NCBI GenBank assembly: GCA_015501595.1
Contig: JADNRX010000099.1
Coordinates: forward strand, 93,184 to 157,183
DNA length: 64,000 bases
Direction: 5' to 3'
Source of the DNA: Hymenopellis radicata
Lineage: Eukaryota > Basidiomycota > Agaricomycetes > Agaricales > Physalacriaceae
The stretch's first letter is position 1. Every line of letters begins with the position of its first letter. The translations under genes and the position numbers were made by a program. Below the pieces are notes generated by a model. That model was not told the origin of the DNA. It worked only from the letters and a program-made list of their open reading frames with translations, and did not search any database. This document shows positions 10,975-21,891 of this stretch, piece by piece.

Positions 10975-12102
10975 ATGCCCCCTACATCCTGCCTCGACCA
11001 CGAGATACTCGGATACATTCCCACTATCTTTCTGAAGGGTCCCAACCGCGACGATCTACGGCGGAACTTTGATAGTGCACGCAAACATCGCATATCTTCC
11101 AAATGGTCGTTCACCGAAGTCATCCAAAAAATCGCAGCTGAGCCGAGCCCCAATGCGCGCCCCGTTCCATCATTTGCTCTAGACGGTGGTCAGTTTCGTC
11201 TTCAACCCGTTTGGGCTCCCCAGCCAGCGTCGTTCTCGGGCTTCCAAACGTCTCAAGTTTGGGTAGCCGATGTCTTCAAGGCCGATGACGGTGTTACCAG
11301 CCAACAGCACGAGCCCGAGCGTGTCGTCTTGAAAATCCTTCAGCCCTCCATGCGCCCTTTCCCAAATATGAAGGGGATTCGTCGGGGATCGCCGGCACAT
11401 CAATTGGCTTACTCCGAAGAGGTTCTGTACAAGCACTTGCGGCTGTTACAGGGTTCTCACATCCCCTACTATTTCGGCACGTTCGAGGTAAGTCCATTAT
11501 TTTAACGCGCCATTCATTGACTAATTCCATGACTCAAGGTAGCTCTTCCAAACGGAGAAGATGCTTATATTCTCATTCTGGAATACATCGAGGGCGAGGT
11601 GGCGGAAAAGTGGGTGCAGAAATATGAAATGAATCAAATCCGCGCGCACGAGACGCTTCCCGTTACGGTGGGTTTTCGCAAGCTCTCCAGCACGCAGTGA
11701 TTGAGCATGTTCTAGATTAACTCGATTATGGATGCCTTTCGCGCTATCCGCGCGGCCTACGTTGCACATCCAGATGTCTTCCGGAACTTGTGCAACATCA
11801 TTATTCGTAAAGACGGAACGGCCGTTATCATCGATTTTGCAGACTGCGCACTATTGAAGACCGCTGAGGATACAGCAAGGATAGCTCGTTCATATTCGCG
11901 CGATGAAAATCAAGGGCACCATTGTGTTCGCCTGCTCTTGCACTGCTGTCTGAGCAATACGGATGGGTTGGCTAGAGCTGAGATCCAGGAATGGATTGAT
12001 ACACCAGGTAATGTACCTCTCGAGGTCAACTATCCACACGGACCCCCAGAGCACCTCAGGACAGCAGACACTCGATCAGTCCCACTCGGAGGACGGCGAT
12101 AA
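10975..12102 (+). CDS. kinase-like protein K1 (tail frameshift likely)
   Basis: Three exons in phase 0 (10975-11487, 11539-11667, 11716-12102; introns of 51 and 48 bp) give 342 residues. The layout is that of a protein-kinase-like fold: beta-3 lysine in VVLKILQPS, alpha-C glutamate in SEEVLYKHLRLLQG, hinge LILEYIEGE, catalytic loop HPDVFRNLCNIII (HxD and Asn kept), and IDFAD in place of DFG. Closest relative in the window is K2 (29242-30421). K2 ends in a long acidic tail. In K1 an equivalent acidic stretch (EDGDNDREDDDNDKDINSD) lies in another frame from about 12050 to 12220, so a small indel near 12050 has probably replaced the tail with RTADTRSVPLGGRR. A poly-C run lies just upstream of the start. 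The substrate is unknown; the altered DFG makes catalysis uncertain. Confidence 0.75.
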
Positions 12103-12396
12103 CGATAGGGAGGATGACGACAATGATAAAGACATAAATAGCGATACCGAGAACCTGGAGCAACAGCCCAAAAGGGACTTAAGCATAAATCACGTTACCT
12201 TGGCAGTCACGTCCCAATAAAAACTCTTTCACATCTTCGATCGCGTCTTGTTATTATTCGCCTCCTTGGCGGCCGGTACTGGCAGTTCTAGAAAGTGTGT
12301 GGTTACGTGGCAGCAGGCGAATGGACGTTCCTTGCTGGCATTGCCTTTTTTGATTTCATTCTTCTTTCTTCCTCCCCCAACCTTCGTTTTTTTTTC

Positions 12397-13405
12397 ATGA
12401 ATTCATACACTTTCAACTTCAACAATAGTGGCGGCGCTGCTCATAATAGCCTTTCCCATCAATCTGCATCGAACCACGTTGCCTCACGCCCCTCCTCCAC
12501 ATCCCTGGGGAACTATTCTGTACGAGCGCCTGAAATCAGTGTCACAGAGCAGCTCCTACGACAGAACGACCCATCCGGAAAGACTCTGCAGAAGATCGAG
12601 TGGGATATTGGAGCTGCGCAAAGAGGCCACCATGTTGCAACAGCTGTACGCGACGGTTCCCCAGCGGCGTGGCAGGTAATGCCCTGGAAAAGGTATGCTC
12701 CCTTTGGAACGATTGTAGCAACTCGCTGATTCAGAGTACACAGACCAACTCACGGTAATAATCAGCGTGGCCAGCCAATATATCGTGGCGTAGATAGTTT
12801 CAAGGACGATCCGGACTATCACCCGCCGCTGTGTCCCCTTCATGGACTGAACGCCTTGCGAACTGTGCAGGACGTGACGATGAGGATTGTTAAGCATGAC
12901 AGAAAGAACTTTTTCCGGTGTGAAGTGCAGGGTTGCCAGGTGGAATGTAAGCATATTGATCTCTTTGCTGAATTTATCTTTATGTGCGCCACAGTCTTTA
13001 TTCCCAATGTTAAGGACGTTCAGCCGATGCCTCCAGCGATCAATCTCAACTGGATTCACAATAATCCCTGTATGTAAGCTATTGATTATAACTTGACAAT
13101 GCGTTTACATGATTACTCTAGTTGTCAATTCCGGTAGTATGCAAGGATCGTCTAGCTCCACCAATCCCCGTCTTCGCACTCGTTCACGCTCACCCATGCC
13201 TGTCAATTCCCGTCGTCGCACCCGTTCACGCTCACCCACGCCTGCCAATTCCCGTCGTCGCGCCCGCTCACGCTCTCCTGCCGAGGTTATTGATCTTACC
13301 CAGGATGATAAACTCCCCACACGTCCACATAAACGTGCGCGGCTCTCGCTGCCAACCGGGCTAGAGGGTCGTGAGCCTCGTCCTTATCAATATCGTTTCC
13401 CTTAA
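12397..13405 (+). CDS. GRF zinc-finger, RS-repeat, SUMO-interacting-motif protein (one frameshift)
   Basis: Four exons: 12397-12675, 12735-12946, 12995-13069, 13122-13405 (introns of 59, 48 and 52 bp, all GT..AG and frame-consistent). Exon 1 codes a Ser/Asn-rich N terminus, then must shift frame near 12610 (TTGGAGCTG) to continue as a helix LELRKEATMLQQLYATV. Exons 2-3 code CPLHGLNALRTV...FFRCEVQGCQVEFF, whose CxxHG...C....C.FF spacing fits a GRF-type zinc finger, a single-stranded nucleic-acid-binding module. Exon 4 has a 14-residue tandem repeat (TRSRSPMPVNSRRR, TRSRSPTPANSRRR), then EVIDLTQDD, a classic SUMO-interacting motif, then a basic RPHKRAR. A nuclear role is likely. The frameshift means a pseudogene, an unannotated splice event or a base error. 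Confidence 0.65.
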
Positions 13406-13655
13406 ATTCTCAGAACCTGCACGACTTACAATAGATATAACTGCTTTTAAACGATTACTTACCACTGCTTACTGCCCATTACTGATTTACGAATACTCAC
13501 TGATACTTAGATACACTCGCTGAGACTTACATACACTTATACGCAACAATGTCACTCGCTTTATGTCTGATAACGACCTGTCATTCTTAGCTCAATAAAC
13601 TTCAAGACTACCGCATGGAAAGGAAGCGCGATGAAAGGCTTGGGAACAGACGACC

Positions 13656-14445
13656 ATGAGCACCTCCTCTATTGGCCGTTTGCCTGCAAATCCGTTTCTT
13701 GAGCTGCACATTCGGGAGAGAGTAAGTGAGGGCGCCACTTGAATTCAGCACATTCTCAGTGATCATAGGTTCCCGTGGCAGTCTTGGCGAAAGGGATTCA
13801 ATATCTGCGACCATTCCGAGCTGCAATGACTCAAACGCTCTCAAGGAGAAAGGAGATTTTCCTGGAATCTCTTCTTGGAGAGATGTGGGTCTCCTTTGCC
13901 GTTAACGAACTCAAGGGCAGAACAGAGGCGGAAACTGATCCTATTCGCATGGTTAGGCATTTATTCATGGGCAATATTTAAGCTGAACAATCTGATAGGT
14001 CTTTACACACGTCCTTTATTCAATGGCCCTGCGTGAGGACATTCCGATGGAGGAGTGGGCTCTTCCTCAGTTCCCCGTACCTGCCTTTGGCTTTACCCCG
14101 GGACAAGAGCGTCTAATCTCCTTTAACCGTCGGTCAGAGTCCAAGGAGGAGCGCCATAAGCGCCGACAAAGAAACCGGCTCGCTGAATGGCGTCAAAACC
14201 ACTGGGAGTCCTATGGATTCGTTCATCTTCCAAACAGTTTTCGATTCTCGGACCTTCGTCGACATATCTTCAATCTGAAGAGGAGCGGTCGTTACTTTTC
14301 AGACAGCGAGTCGCCGGAGAGTGGAAGTGAGTCGTCGGAGAGTGGAAGCGAGTCGGAGAGCGAGTCATCGAAGAGTGGAAGCAGTGTGGATGGAAATGAT
14401 CTAGAGCTAGAAATGGAGTTGGATGAAGAGCATTTGAGATTGTAA
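13656..14445 (+). CDS. unrecognised protein with phospho-acceptor acidic tail
   Basis: Three exons, all in frame (13656-13721, 13769-13951, 13999-14445; two 47-bp introns), give 231 residues starting MSTSSIGRLPANP. The second intron is supported because splicing at 13952/13998 removes an in-frame TAA and joins DPIRM to VFTHVLYSMALRED. The middle is basic (SKEERHKRRQRNRLAEW). The tail is a Ser/Glu run (repeated 'SESGSESSES'-like units) with many casein-kinase-2-type sites, then LELEMELDEEHLRL. I do not recognise a domain. The basic centre plus acidic tail suggests a nuclear protein. It is convergent with the oxygenase gene downstream, with stop codons 70 bp apart. Confidence 0.65.
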
Positions 14446-14514
14446 GAGGACGAAGAGATGTGCAATAGACGTGAATTTCAATGAATAGCATGGTAAATGT
14501 AATATAATCAGTGC

Positions 14515-16359
14515 CTAAACTCGCGGTAAGGCGCCTTCCTCTCCAAGCAGCTCTTCAATGTTGGCATTTCCTGAGTGTCCAGCCTTCCGAGCAACAGTCA
14601 GCGTCTTGAAACCGGTCTCAGAGGTTTGAAACATAGATGCTTGATTAAACCATACAACAGACCCACGTCCGTTCCCAGCCTCCCAGTCTTCCTCAGAAAC
14701 ATTCTCTGGGCGTGTAAGGGTTGGCCCCGCCAGAGGCTTTGAGTTCTCGGGGGTTGGACATGTGCCGTCGGGCGTGGTAACAATGTCTACGTTGAAGTGG
14801 TAGAACAGAGAGGAGGGATATATCAAGAAGACTCCAGGTGGGAGCTCCAGACAGACCCCTGCCTCCCATATAACAAGCCAAGCCTTTTCTCGGTGGTTGA
14901 ATACCCCTACCCTTTATTTAGAGGAATAGATTTACGATTGAAAAAGGATACTCACCATAAACAAAGACTATGCAAACTCCCAAGGCTAGATTCTTGAAGT
15001 CGACATGGGGATCACAGAAGACTCGCTTAACTCCAGCTAACGGTGCATTTAGACACCAGTTCCAAAAGAGCCCGAACATTGGCTCTATCTTGTGGTGAGT
15101 CCGCATATAATCAGCGCAGGCCAGATAGCGAGCGGCAATCGCAGGGAAGAGTAGACGCAGTAGATCGTTAGCAATGTTGCTATCAAACGGCAGTCAATCA
15201 ATGATAGGAAAGAATGAAGCAATTCACAAACTTTGCACGGGTAAATACGCGTTTCGGAGCAAAGTACTCTTTGATGACTGGGGCGTTTTCTCCATGCCAC
15301 TTTGAAAGGGCTGGGATTGACTTGTTGTTACGGTCCGCTCCAGCTATGCAGAACCAATGGTTTCCACGCTGATTTCCGGCGATATCTGCGTCAGAGGGTG
15401 GCTTGCAGGCCTTGACGAAGGCAGCGGCCTCCTTCCCAAACTCTGCAGCCAAGGATTCCATACCCGATGTGATTTTCGAACGAAATATGAGGCGGCGGCT
15501 AGTGGAGTCGAGAACTTGAGTAGCACGTCCAAGATAGGGCAGAAACTTCAATCGTTCCAAGTATTCCCAGACTTCGTTGTCTGAGCGATGAGCAGTGCGG
15601 AGAGTACGCGCCCAATGTGGGGGGATAGATGCTCTCAATCCCATCCACCCTGTAGTCGTAATGGGCAGATCCGTGGACGCGTCCAATCCCTCGGCAACAG
15701 CAAAGGTGTCCGCTTCTTCCAGAATCTTTTTCTTGTATACCACTTTTCGGCGATGGTTGCGTTTCGGGCGTGGACCTAAAGCTGTAGTCTTTTCCCCAGA
15801 TCGTACACGTTTCGAATATGTCCTAGCAAAGTTTATGAATTTATTGAAAGAGGAAAGAACATTGAATACGAACTGTTGCTGGTATGTGACCTGAGGTAAC
15901 GTGGGTTTCTTCTTCTGTTCGACACTTGTTTGCGCGCGTCTCTTGCGGGGAGGAGTTTGGGCGTGGTGAGCAGTAGATGTAGACGCGTAGGCAGTGGAAG
16001 TGGACGCGACGGCGGTAGCATGAGCGGTAGAGGAGGATGCAAAAGAATTGGCGTTTGTTGTGTGATTGCCGGGGCTTCCAAAATCCAGTTCGGAGTCGCG
16101 ATCTTGTTGGGCCACCCAACGAAGCAGCTCCTTAACGTCTGGGTCAGTGTTCCGTGGGGAGAGTTGGTCGTGTGTTTTGGACAGGAAGATGAGGTCGGGA
16201 AGGCTGCTTTCCAATTTCAGAGTTTCCCTGGCAGCAGCGAGCGAAGATCTGAGGAGGCATTAATTAATTGAACGGCGCGAGAGAGAGCACTCACTGATGG
16301 GAGGCGTCATCCTTCCATGCGGCGGCAAAAAGTTTGAGAACGTTCCTCGTCAAATACAT
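14515..16359 (-). CDS. TET/JBP-like 2-oxoglutarate Fe(II) oxygenase
   Basis: Four exons (16359-16295, 16248-15232, 15179-14956, 14888-14515; introns of 46, 52 and 67 bp) join in frame into 559 residues with no defect. The first third is low-complexity (Ala/Ser/Thr) with a basic PPRKRRAQTSVEQKKK that could be a nuclear signal. The C-terminal third carries PHVDFKNLALGVC, the HxD iron-binding pair, then LPPGVFLIYPSSLFYHFN with the second His, then GRGSVVWFNQ with the Arg expected to bind 2-oxoglutarate. This pattern (PHxDxxN, PPG..I..SxLxxH) matches the large mushroom family related to TET/JBP DNA-base oxygenases described by Iyer and colleagues as linked to transposons. Real substrate (5-methylcytosine or other) is unproven. 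Start choice is the first in-frame ATG; more 5' exons are possible. A transposase gene lies 2 kb away. Confidence 0.7.
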
Positions 16360-16797
16360 GACAAGGGCGGAGGCTGGACAGATGTGGAGATCAGCACCGA
16401 GTAGGTGACACGCCCAGCCTGGGGGCAGTCGAAGAGAGGCGGCTCACCTTTATACTCTGGAAGGTGGGAATCCAACAAGGTCACGCGTTGGACGCGCTCT
16501 TGACGATCACGAGCGCGCGTTCGCTGCTCATGCTGGTGGCAGTAAGTCAACGAAGGGTTCGGACCCTGGGGATTCGGTGTCCCATGGCCGAGCGCTTAGT
16601 CCGGGCGCTTATTTTTTGTTCCAATCAGAACACGGACTTGTTCGGAACAACATACCTTATACCTTGCTCTCTCCCTTCTTGTTGCTGCATGTCCTCCACT
16701 CTCGTCGCGCCGTGAGCAGTCTTCACGCAATAATTGGTGGCCACCGTCCAAGTCTGCAAAGTATCCCGACCAGTCCCAGGACACGCTACCCCCATCC

Positions 16798-18404
16798 ATG
16801 CCCGACAAGTCCTCTCGATCCTTCGTAAAATCCTCCAATGCCAAATTCAACACTCAAGCCTCTGCCATGGGCTTCAAATCCAAGAAACATCCCTCCCTTG
16901 TTGTCAAAGACCCGCCCCCCACGCCTACTCGCGCAGTGGTCTCCACCGTCGTCTCCGAAGACCGGCGCAGAGGCACTAACCGCCCTGCCTCCAAATCGAT
17001 ATCCTCGACGCGGTCCGAGGCAGAGTCACTAGGTCCTGGTACTCCCGTCGACGGTCCAAGAGACATGTGCTACCAGTCGCTCTTGACACTTTCCGACGCC
17101 GACCCATTTCCTGCGAACGCCGTATCGGTGCCTCACCTCGCCAATAGTCAGCTCTCAAAATCGTGGCTCCACCTCCTCTTACTCCCTCTTTATCCCGAGG
17201 TATGCCTTTCTTCTCGTGTCGGTCCCCGCATCAACATCTCATTCCTCTACAGATGAAGGAAAGATCCAACTTACTGCTTAATGTTGATCTCAAAGACCAC
17301 TTCCGCCGGTGTTGCGCCAAAGCTGTTCACAATCGACAGTGCGTACGACGGGCATCGTTGAGGTTGTACGGGAATTGGTTAGCGGCAGTGGGAAAAGCCT
17401 GTTCCATCGAAAGCCTGCGTCCAAAGACGACGTTCAAGGATTCATCATCTACCGCGGGCCTCCATCGTCTTTTCCAGCCAACAGCGTTTTACTCCAGGTC
17501 TGGAGTGTTGGCGTCGATGTCCTAGATTTTCGTCTAGCCTCGTCAGAATCGACGGGGTTCGTGCCTGGGCCGAGTTTTGTGGATCGTGTCCACTGTTCTG
17601 GAATGTGGATGTGGGGTGAAGGATGAGGCGGCACGGAAGGGTGAGTGGGTCGTCGGACTGCTGAATGTAAGAAAGGTAATGAACGTTTCTTGTTATGCAC
17701 ATACTCTAAAACTAGCATTTGTAGGCTGAGGCCTTGCAAGAGTTTATTGTTGTGGACCGACAGCCACGCGGTGTTCGACTTCGTCGAGGTCGTGGCGGAG
17801 ACGCGCAAGCCTGTCCAGTATGCTATTCCAAGGTCACGAATCCGATGCGGACACACCTACTGCAAAGAATGTTTCGCTCACAAGCTCACGACGACAAGCC
17901 CGTCGTACCCCATCGTGAAATCCATTCAAGAAGGCAACAAACCAGAGACCTCGTCCGCCCCGAACAGGAGGGGCACCTTTTCCAAACCGCCTTCCTCGCA
18001 TACGTCCACGCCCGCGGAGAAGAGTTCAAATACTGCCCCGCGCCCGACTGCGGCGTCGTCTATCGCTCCGCTCACGAAGGAACAGACCTCACATGTGTGA
18101 ATCGTATCTGCGAGGAGAGGCGTCTGCACCAGTGATTGCTGACGCGGACAATGCACCTTTCGTGGGACCGGATAGCACAGGAACAAGAACGGTTTCACAT
18201 CCTTCCTAATACCAATACCACTGTGCGAACGTCCGCCACGAGTCTCGCGTTCAACGATCATGCCTTCATTCAAGAAGGCCGGGCGAAGAAGATCCGGAAC
18301 GCAGGGCATACGAGCGCAGATTACGAAGTCAAGGGTTGGGAGGTGGAGTTGGTGTATGTCTGTGGTATGACTTTTTGTTTGACGCGTCTCAAGGCGCTAA
18401 GGTG
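16798..18404 (+). pseudogene. RBR-type E3 ubiquitin ligase, decayed
   Basis: The core of an RBR (RING, in-between-RING) ligase is readable only by switching frames. CPVCYSKVTNP starts at 17812, IRCGHTYCKECFAHKL follows in another frame at about 17840, and then the first frame resumes with FLAYVHARGEEFKYCPAPD and GVVYR at about 17980-18060, matching the start of the IBR domain. The catalytic-Cys RING2 is not readable after 18100. Upstream, a 152-codon frame (16798-17256, starting MPDKSSRSFVKSS) is Ser/Thr/Pro-rich and may be the old N terminus, but nothing joins the two. RBR proteins pass ubiquitin via a thioester cysteine. With at least two frame slips and no RING2 this copy cannot work. Confidence 0.6.
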
Positions 18405-18536
18405 ATGGATTGGTGAAATCGGCTGCTGCTGCGGACAAAAACCTGTCTTGTTTACCTAGTCTAAATTCATTTTTGTTACAAGTAAATAATCTGTTTGAAT
18501 CGTCAGTAAGGCTTCAGCAGCGGGAAAGAAATTCAC

Positions 18537-21500
18537 CTAAGAGTCTCCGATATGGATTTCCCGCGCCTTGACTTTCCCTGAACCTTTCGCCAGTTTCCTC
18601 GCTTCGGCGTTTAGTGAATGCACTTCCTCGAAGACCTTCTTGAATGCCTTCTTTGCTTTCTCATAGTCGCCCTCCAACGTCTGAAGGAGATCCTCGTTGA
18701 TAGGCACCATCCTCCTTTGCTGCGAAATTTGCTGGTAGAGATTTGTTCCCTTTGTCTTGATTTTCTCAATCTTTTCGAGGAGTTGGTCAATGCGCACATT
18801 GTGCTTGCCAATGTGCACGTCCGCCACCTTGTTTCGTCGTGCAGTTACTTGTCCTAGAGGAACAGATAAATTTGGCAGGAAAACTCTCATTTCAACATAC
18901 CTCTTCGTTTTATGGCATTGACTGCGTTGTCGTACCGTGTTCCCGCTTTATATGATGGGTGGATACCAGCTGCTTCAAACGTCTAGTGCACAATTAAGTG
19001 ATTGCCTGTAGAGAAGAGATTGCAGACTGACACGTAGGGTTCCCATACGCATGGCGTCGTAACGTTGTCCTTTGCGAATGGCGCCGACAACGGTACACTT
19101 CTTTCCTTCGCCGTAGGCTTGGAAGTGGCACGACTCGACGAGATTTGTGTTGCGAACGCCGGCGCGCCAGATATCCCGCGGAATCTTGCTCTTCATCTGA
19201 CAGAGACCCTCAAAGGCGAAGTAACTGTAGACTTTATTATTAATCCAATCTGCAAGTTTCATGAGAATATGGGAAGCGCAGCAGTATGAAACGAACCAAT
19301 TCCTTTCCTTCCACCTTTATCCTTGATGGCTTGAATCGTCCCATCCCAATCGACATGATCTAGACAGCTCAGACTTCGCATCAGAGTCTTAACTTCATGG
19401 GAGAGCCCTTTCGCCTCGCTGATGTTACGGTTAAAGTGAACTGTACAAATGCAAACCAGTCGGTGAAGGTGCTCATACGGAGAGAGCTCTGAGAGCCTTC
19501 TCTCCGGTTCGTGTAGATCAAAGCGTTCCAGTAACCGGCAGACATCTTGAAAGTACATTCCAATCCCTAAAATGCAATCAGTCTTACATCAAAATGAAGC
19601 GACGACTTCACCTTTTCCCTGCCCACCATGCTGATCAAGGGTAAGAAGGAGTACGAACCCATCACGCTCCTCAATACTGTCGGCATAGATGTGGCGCCAG
19701 GGAATGGGAAATCCCGTATCCAGTTGCACAATCTTGTCCAACTCATTGAAGAGGCGGCGATGAGCTTCAGCTGTTTCACGATTCAGATAGACTCTGGCGT
19801 AAACGATTGCTATGATATGAATCAATATCAGAATTGTACAAGGGAAGGATGGGGTACTTGCCTGTATTCGAGTGAGGCTCCATCCCGACCAGAATGAATT
19901 CATGAAAGTCGACAACCCGCTTAAAGGATATATCGCACTGGAGGTACTGTGCATCCAGTAGTCGATTGCTGGCTTCCGGAGTCATGCATATAAGCATCCT
20001 GAGGCGAGATGAGCGATCTGTGGGAGCGTGATGGGTATCCTCTGTATGTTCCGGAAAATCTGAGTCGTCTTCATCAACAACTGTTCGAATGTATGTAGAT
20101 TCCGCATCCGAGTTTTCCTGAGCAGCCCTCAAGAGTTCAAGTGCACCTGATCAAGTTCAATAAACGAATCTTCATATTCCACTACGCGGAAACTCACCTT
20201 CCCAGCCCGTTCCTTGAGGATAAATTTTATCTTTTGCCGCCTTGATATAAGAACGTACATGGCTACGATTCGCCAGAGAGGGATGAACATCGCTTAACGT
20301 TGCATGAGGACTGCTTGGAAAGACCGAGTTTAAGAAGCTTCGGGTCGTGGGGGCTCGTAGGAAGCGTCGGACCGTCAAATCTGCGAGATCCTCTTCCATG
20401 GAATAGAACAAGTCGAAAAGCTTAGCGCGTATCTGAGGCGGTGTTCGAGTGGGAAGAGGAATGGGATGCTCATGCTCCCCACGAACTATCACCAAGGTAT
20501 ATGGGCATTCCTGTCGAAATTCTGGGAGCGGATCAAAGCGGCGGAATTTGACAGTACAAGGAAGTTTCTTCATCAGCGGCTGGTAAAGGATACCCTCTTC
20601 ATTACGGTGAGCAAAGCCTAAAGGACGCGTCAGTTGAGTCTGCTAAAAGTTGACTGAAATACAGACAGCAATTCAAACGCTGACTGGATGCGTTCACAAC
20701 ATGAGTACATCGCGAATTGGGTACCAGGTAGCCCAAACGCTCAGCCGCATCCTCAAATTCCTTTGCTTCATGGGGCTCGCCTTCGAGGTGCGCCCATATG
20801 TATTCAGCATCGAGTGAATCATCAAGGGGAAGGCGGTAGTGGTCTCGGCGGTCTTCCGAATCATAATGCTCGCACCTGTATATCAGTAAGATGCATGTCT
20901 AAAGCAAGATAGGCCTGAAGCTCCTACTGTACAAAAGTCTTATTCTCCTCTCGAATACAGCGCATTGCCCCACTACAACGCCTGACTTGATCTTCATAGC
21001 CGCGCTTGAGCATTTCAACATGCAACTGAAGATCAGTAGGGTTGGCGTCGACTACAACTCCTTCGGCGCGACAACCAACGCGTTGCAGTGCAATCAAATA
21101 CTGGTAGGTGTTGTTGAAGACGGCCAGAGATGTGGAGAGAATTTCCCGGTTCGTCTCGAGATCTTGGCGAATTCGTTGGGCAAGCAGCTCTCGCGAGGCC
21201 ACTCGATGCGGTCGCTTCATCTCATCTTCATCTGCCTTTGGACACACTTTGACGCCTTGACCTTGAATGAATGAGTGAAATTTCAAGAGCATGGTAAAAA
21301 ATCTGACATACACGTTTTATGCACTGATGTACAGGCAACTCGTTCCTTAGTCTTTGAACTGCGCAGAGGCGCGACTGTGCGGTGATCTCCCTTTTCGGTT
21401 AGGCCGCTTGGTGCGCCGGCAGAGTAAGCAAAGTTCGCGATTGGATCTCTCCATTTGCTGGGGTCGTCTGACTGCCTGAAGAGATAGGCGATACCGACTG

Positions 21501-21891
21501 GATGGGTCTCCGGGTAGTCAAGATAAGCATCTTCAGCTTCAAAAGCGTATAATTTGTGAACTGTCAACTCTCGAGTGCAGTAGACATCGAAGTCCACTCT
21601 ATCAGGTGTCGCCTGAGAGAGACAACTTGGAGGCAGCGCTTGAGGATGGGAGGAAAAAGTATGTGGTGGAGGAGCATGTGGTTGTCGCGTCAGGTCAGAA
21701 GTAGACGCCTGGGCAGCGGATACATCTCCAAACGAAGCAGAGCCTGAAAACTCTAGAAGCGTGTTGTATAATGCGGACGACCCCAAAAGCTGAGTGTTTT
21801 CCGAGTTAAGTTGGGAGTAAAGCTGGCGAATCAAGGGAGCAATATTCAAGAGAGGTGGCGCATTTTCTTCATTCCCCAAGTCTAAGGACAT
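18537..21891 (-). CDS. MULE-like DDE transposase, multi-exon
   Basis: From ATG 21891 (MSLDLGNEENAPP) a chain of about ten exons can be spliced on the minus strand. Successive signals are a Cys/His N-terminal zinc-binding region (CTSVHKTC joined by a 50-bp intron to QGVKVCPKADEDEMKRP), EHEHPIP and a helical DNA-binding region, QCDISFKRVVDFHEF (first catalytic Asp), SIEERDGFVLLLTLDQHGGQ (second Asp), ELSPYEHLHRLVCICTVHF, GGRKGI joined to DWINNKVYSYFAFEGL, WRAGVRNTNLVESCH (Glu region), and a coiled-coil tail ending IHIGDS. This is the order of a MULE-like transposase common in Agaricomycetes. One intron uses a GC donor (GCAAGT at about 19864). One junction, at about 20870-20935, could not be joined in frame because a TAG at 20922 is in the way. 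Terminal inverted repeats were not found. It may be active, domesticated or slightly damaged. Confidence 0.75.

Noticed and set aside
10620..11153. 177-codon minus frame over the K1 start
   Set aside because: Antisense to the well-supported K1 exon 1 and to repeat R1.
18537..21891. KDZ-type transposase
   Set aside because: The motif order (CDISFK, LDQHGGQ, YEHLHR, NTNLVES) fits MULE-like enzymes and lacks the KDZ signatures I would expect.
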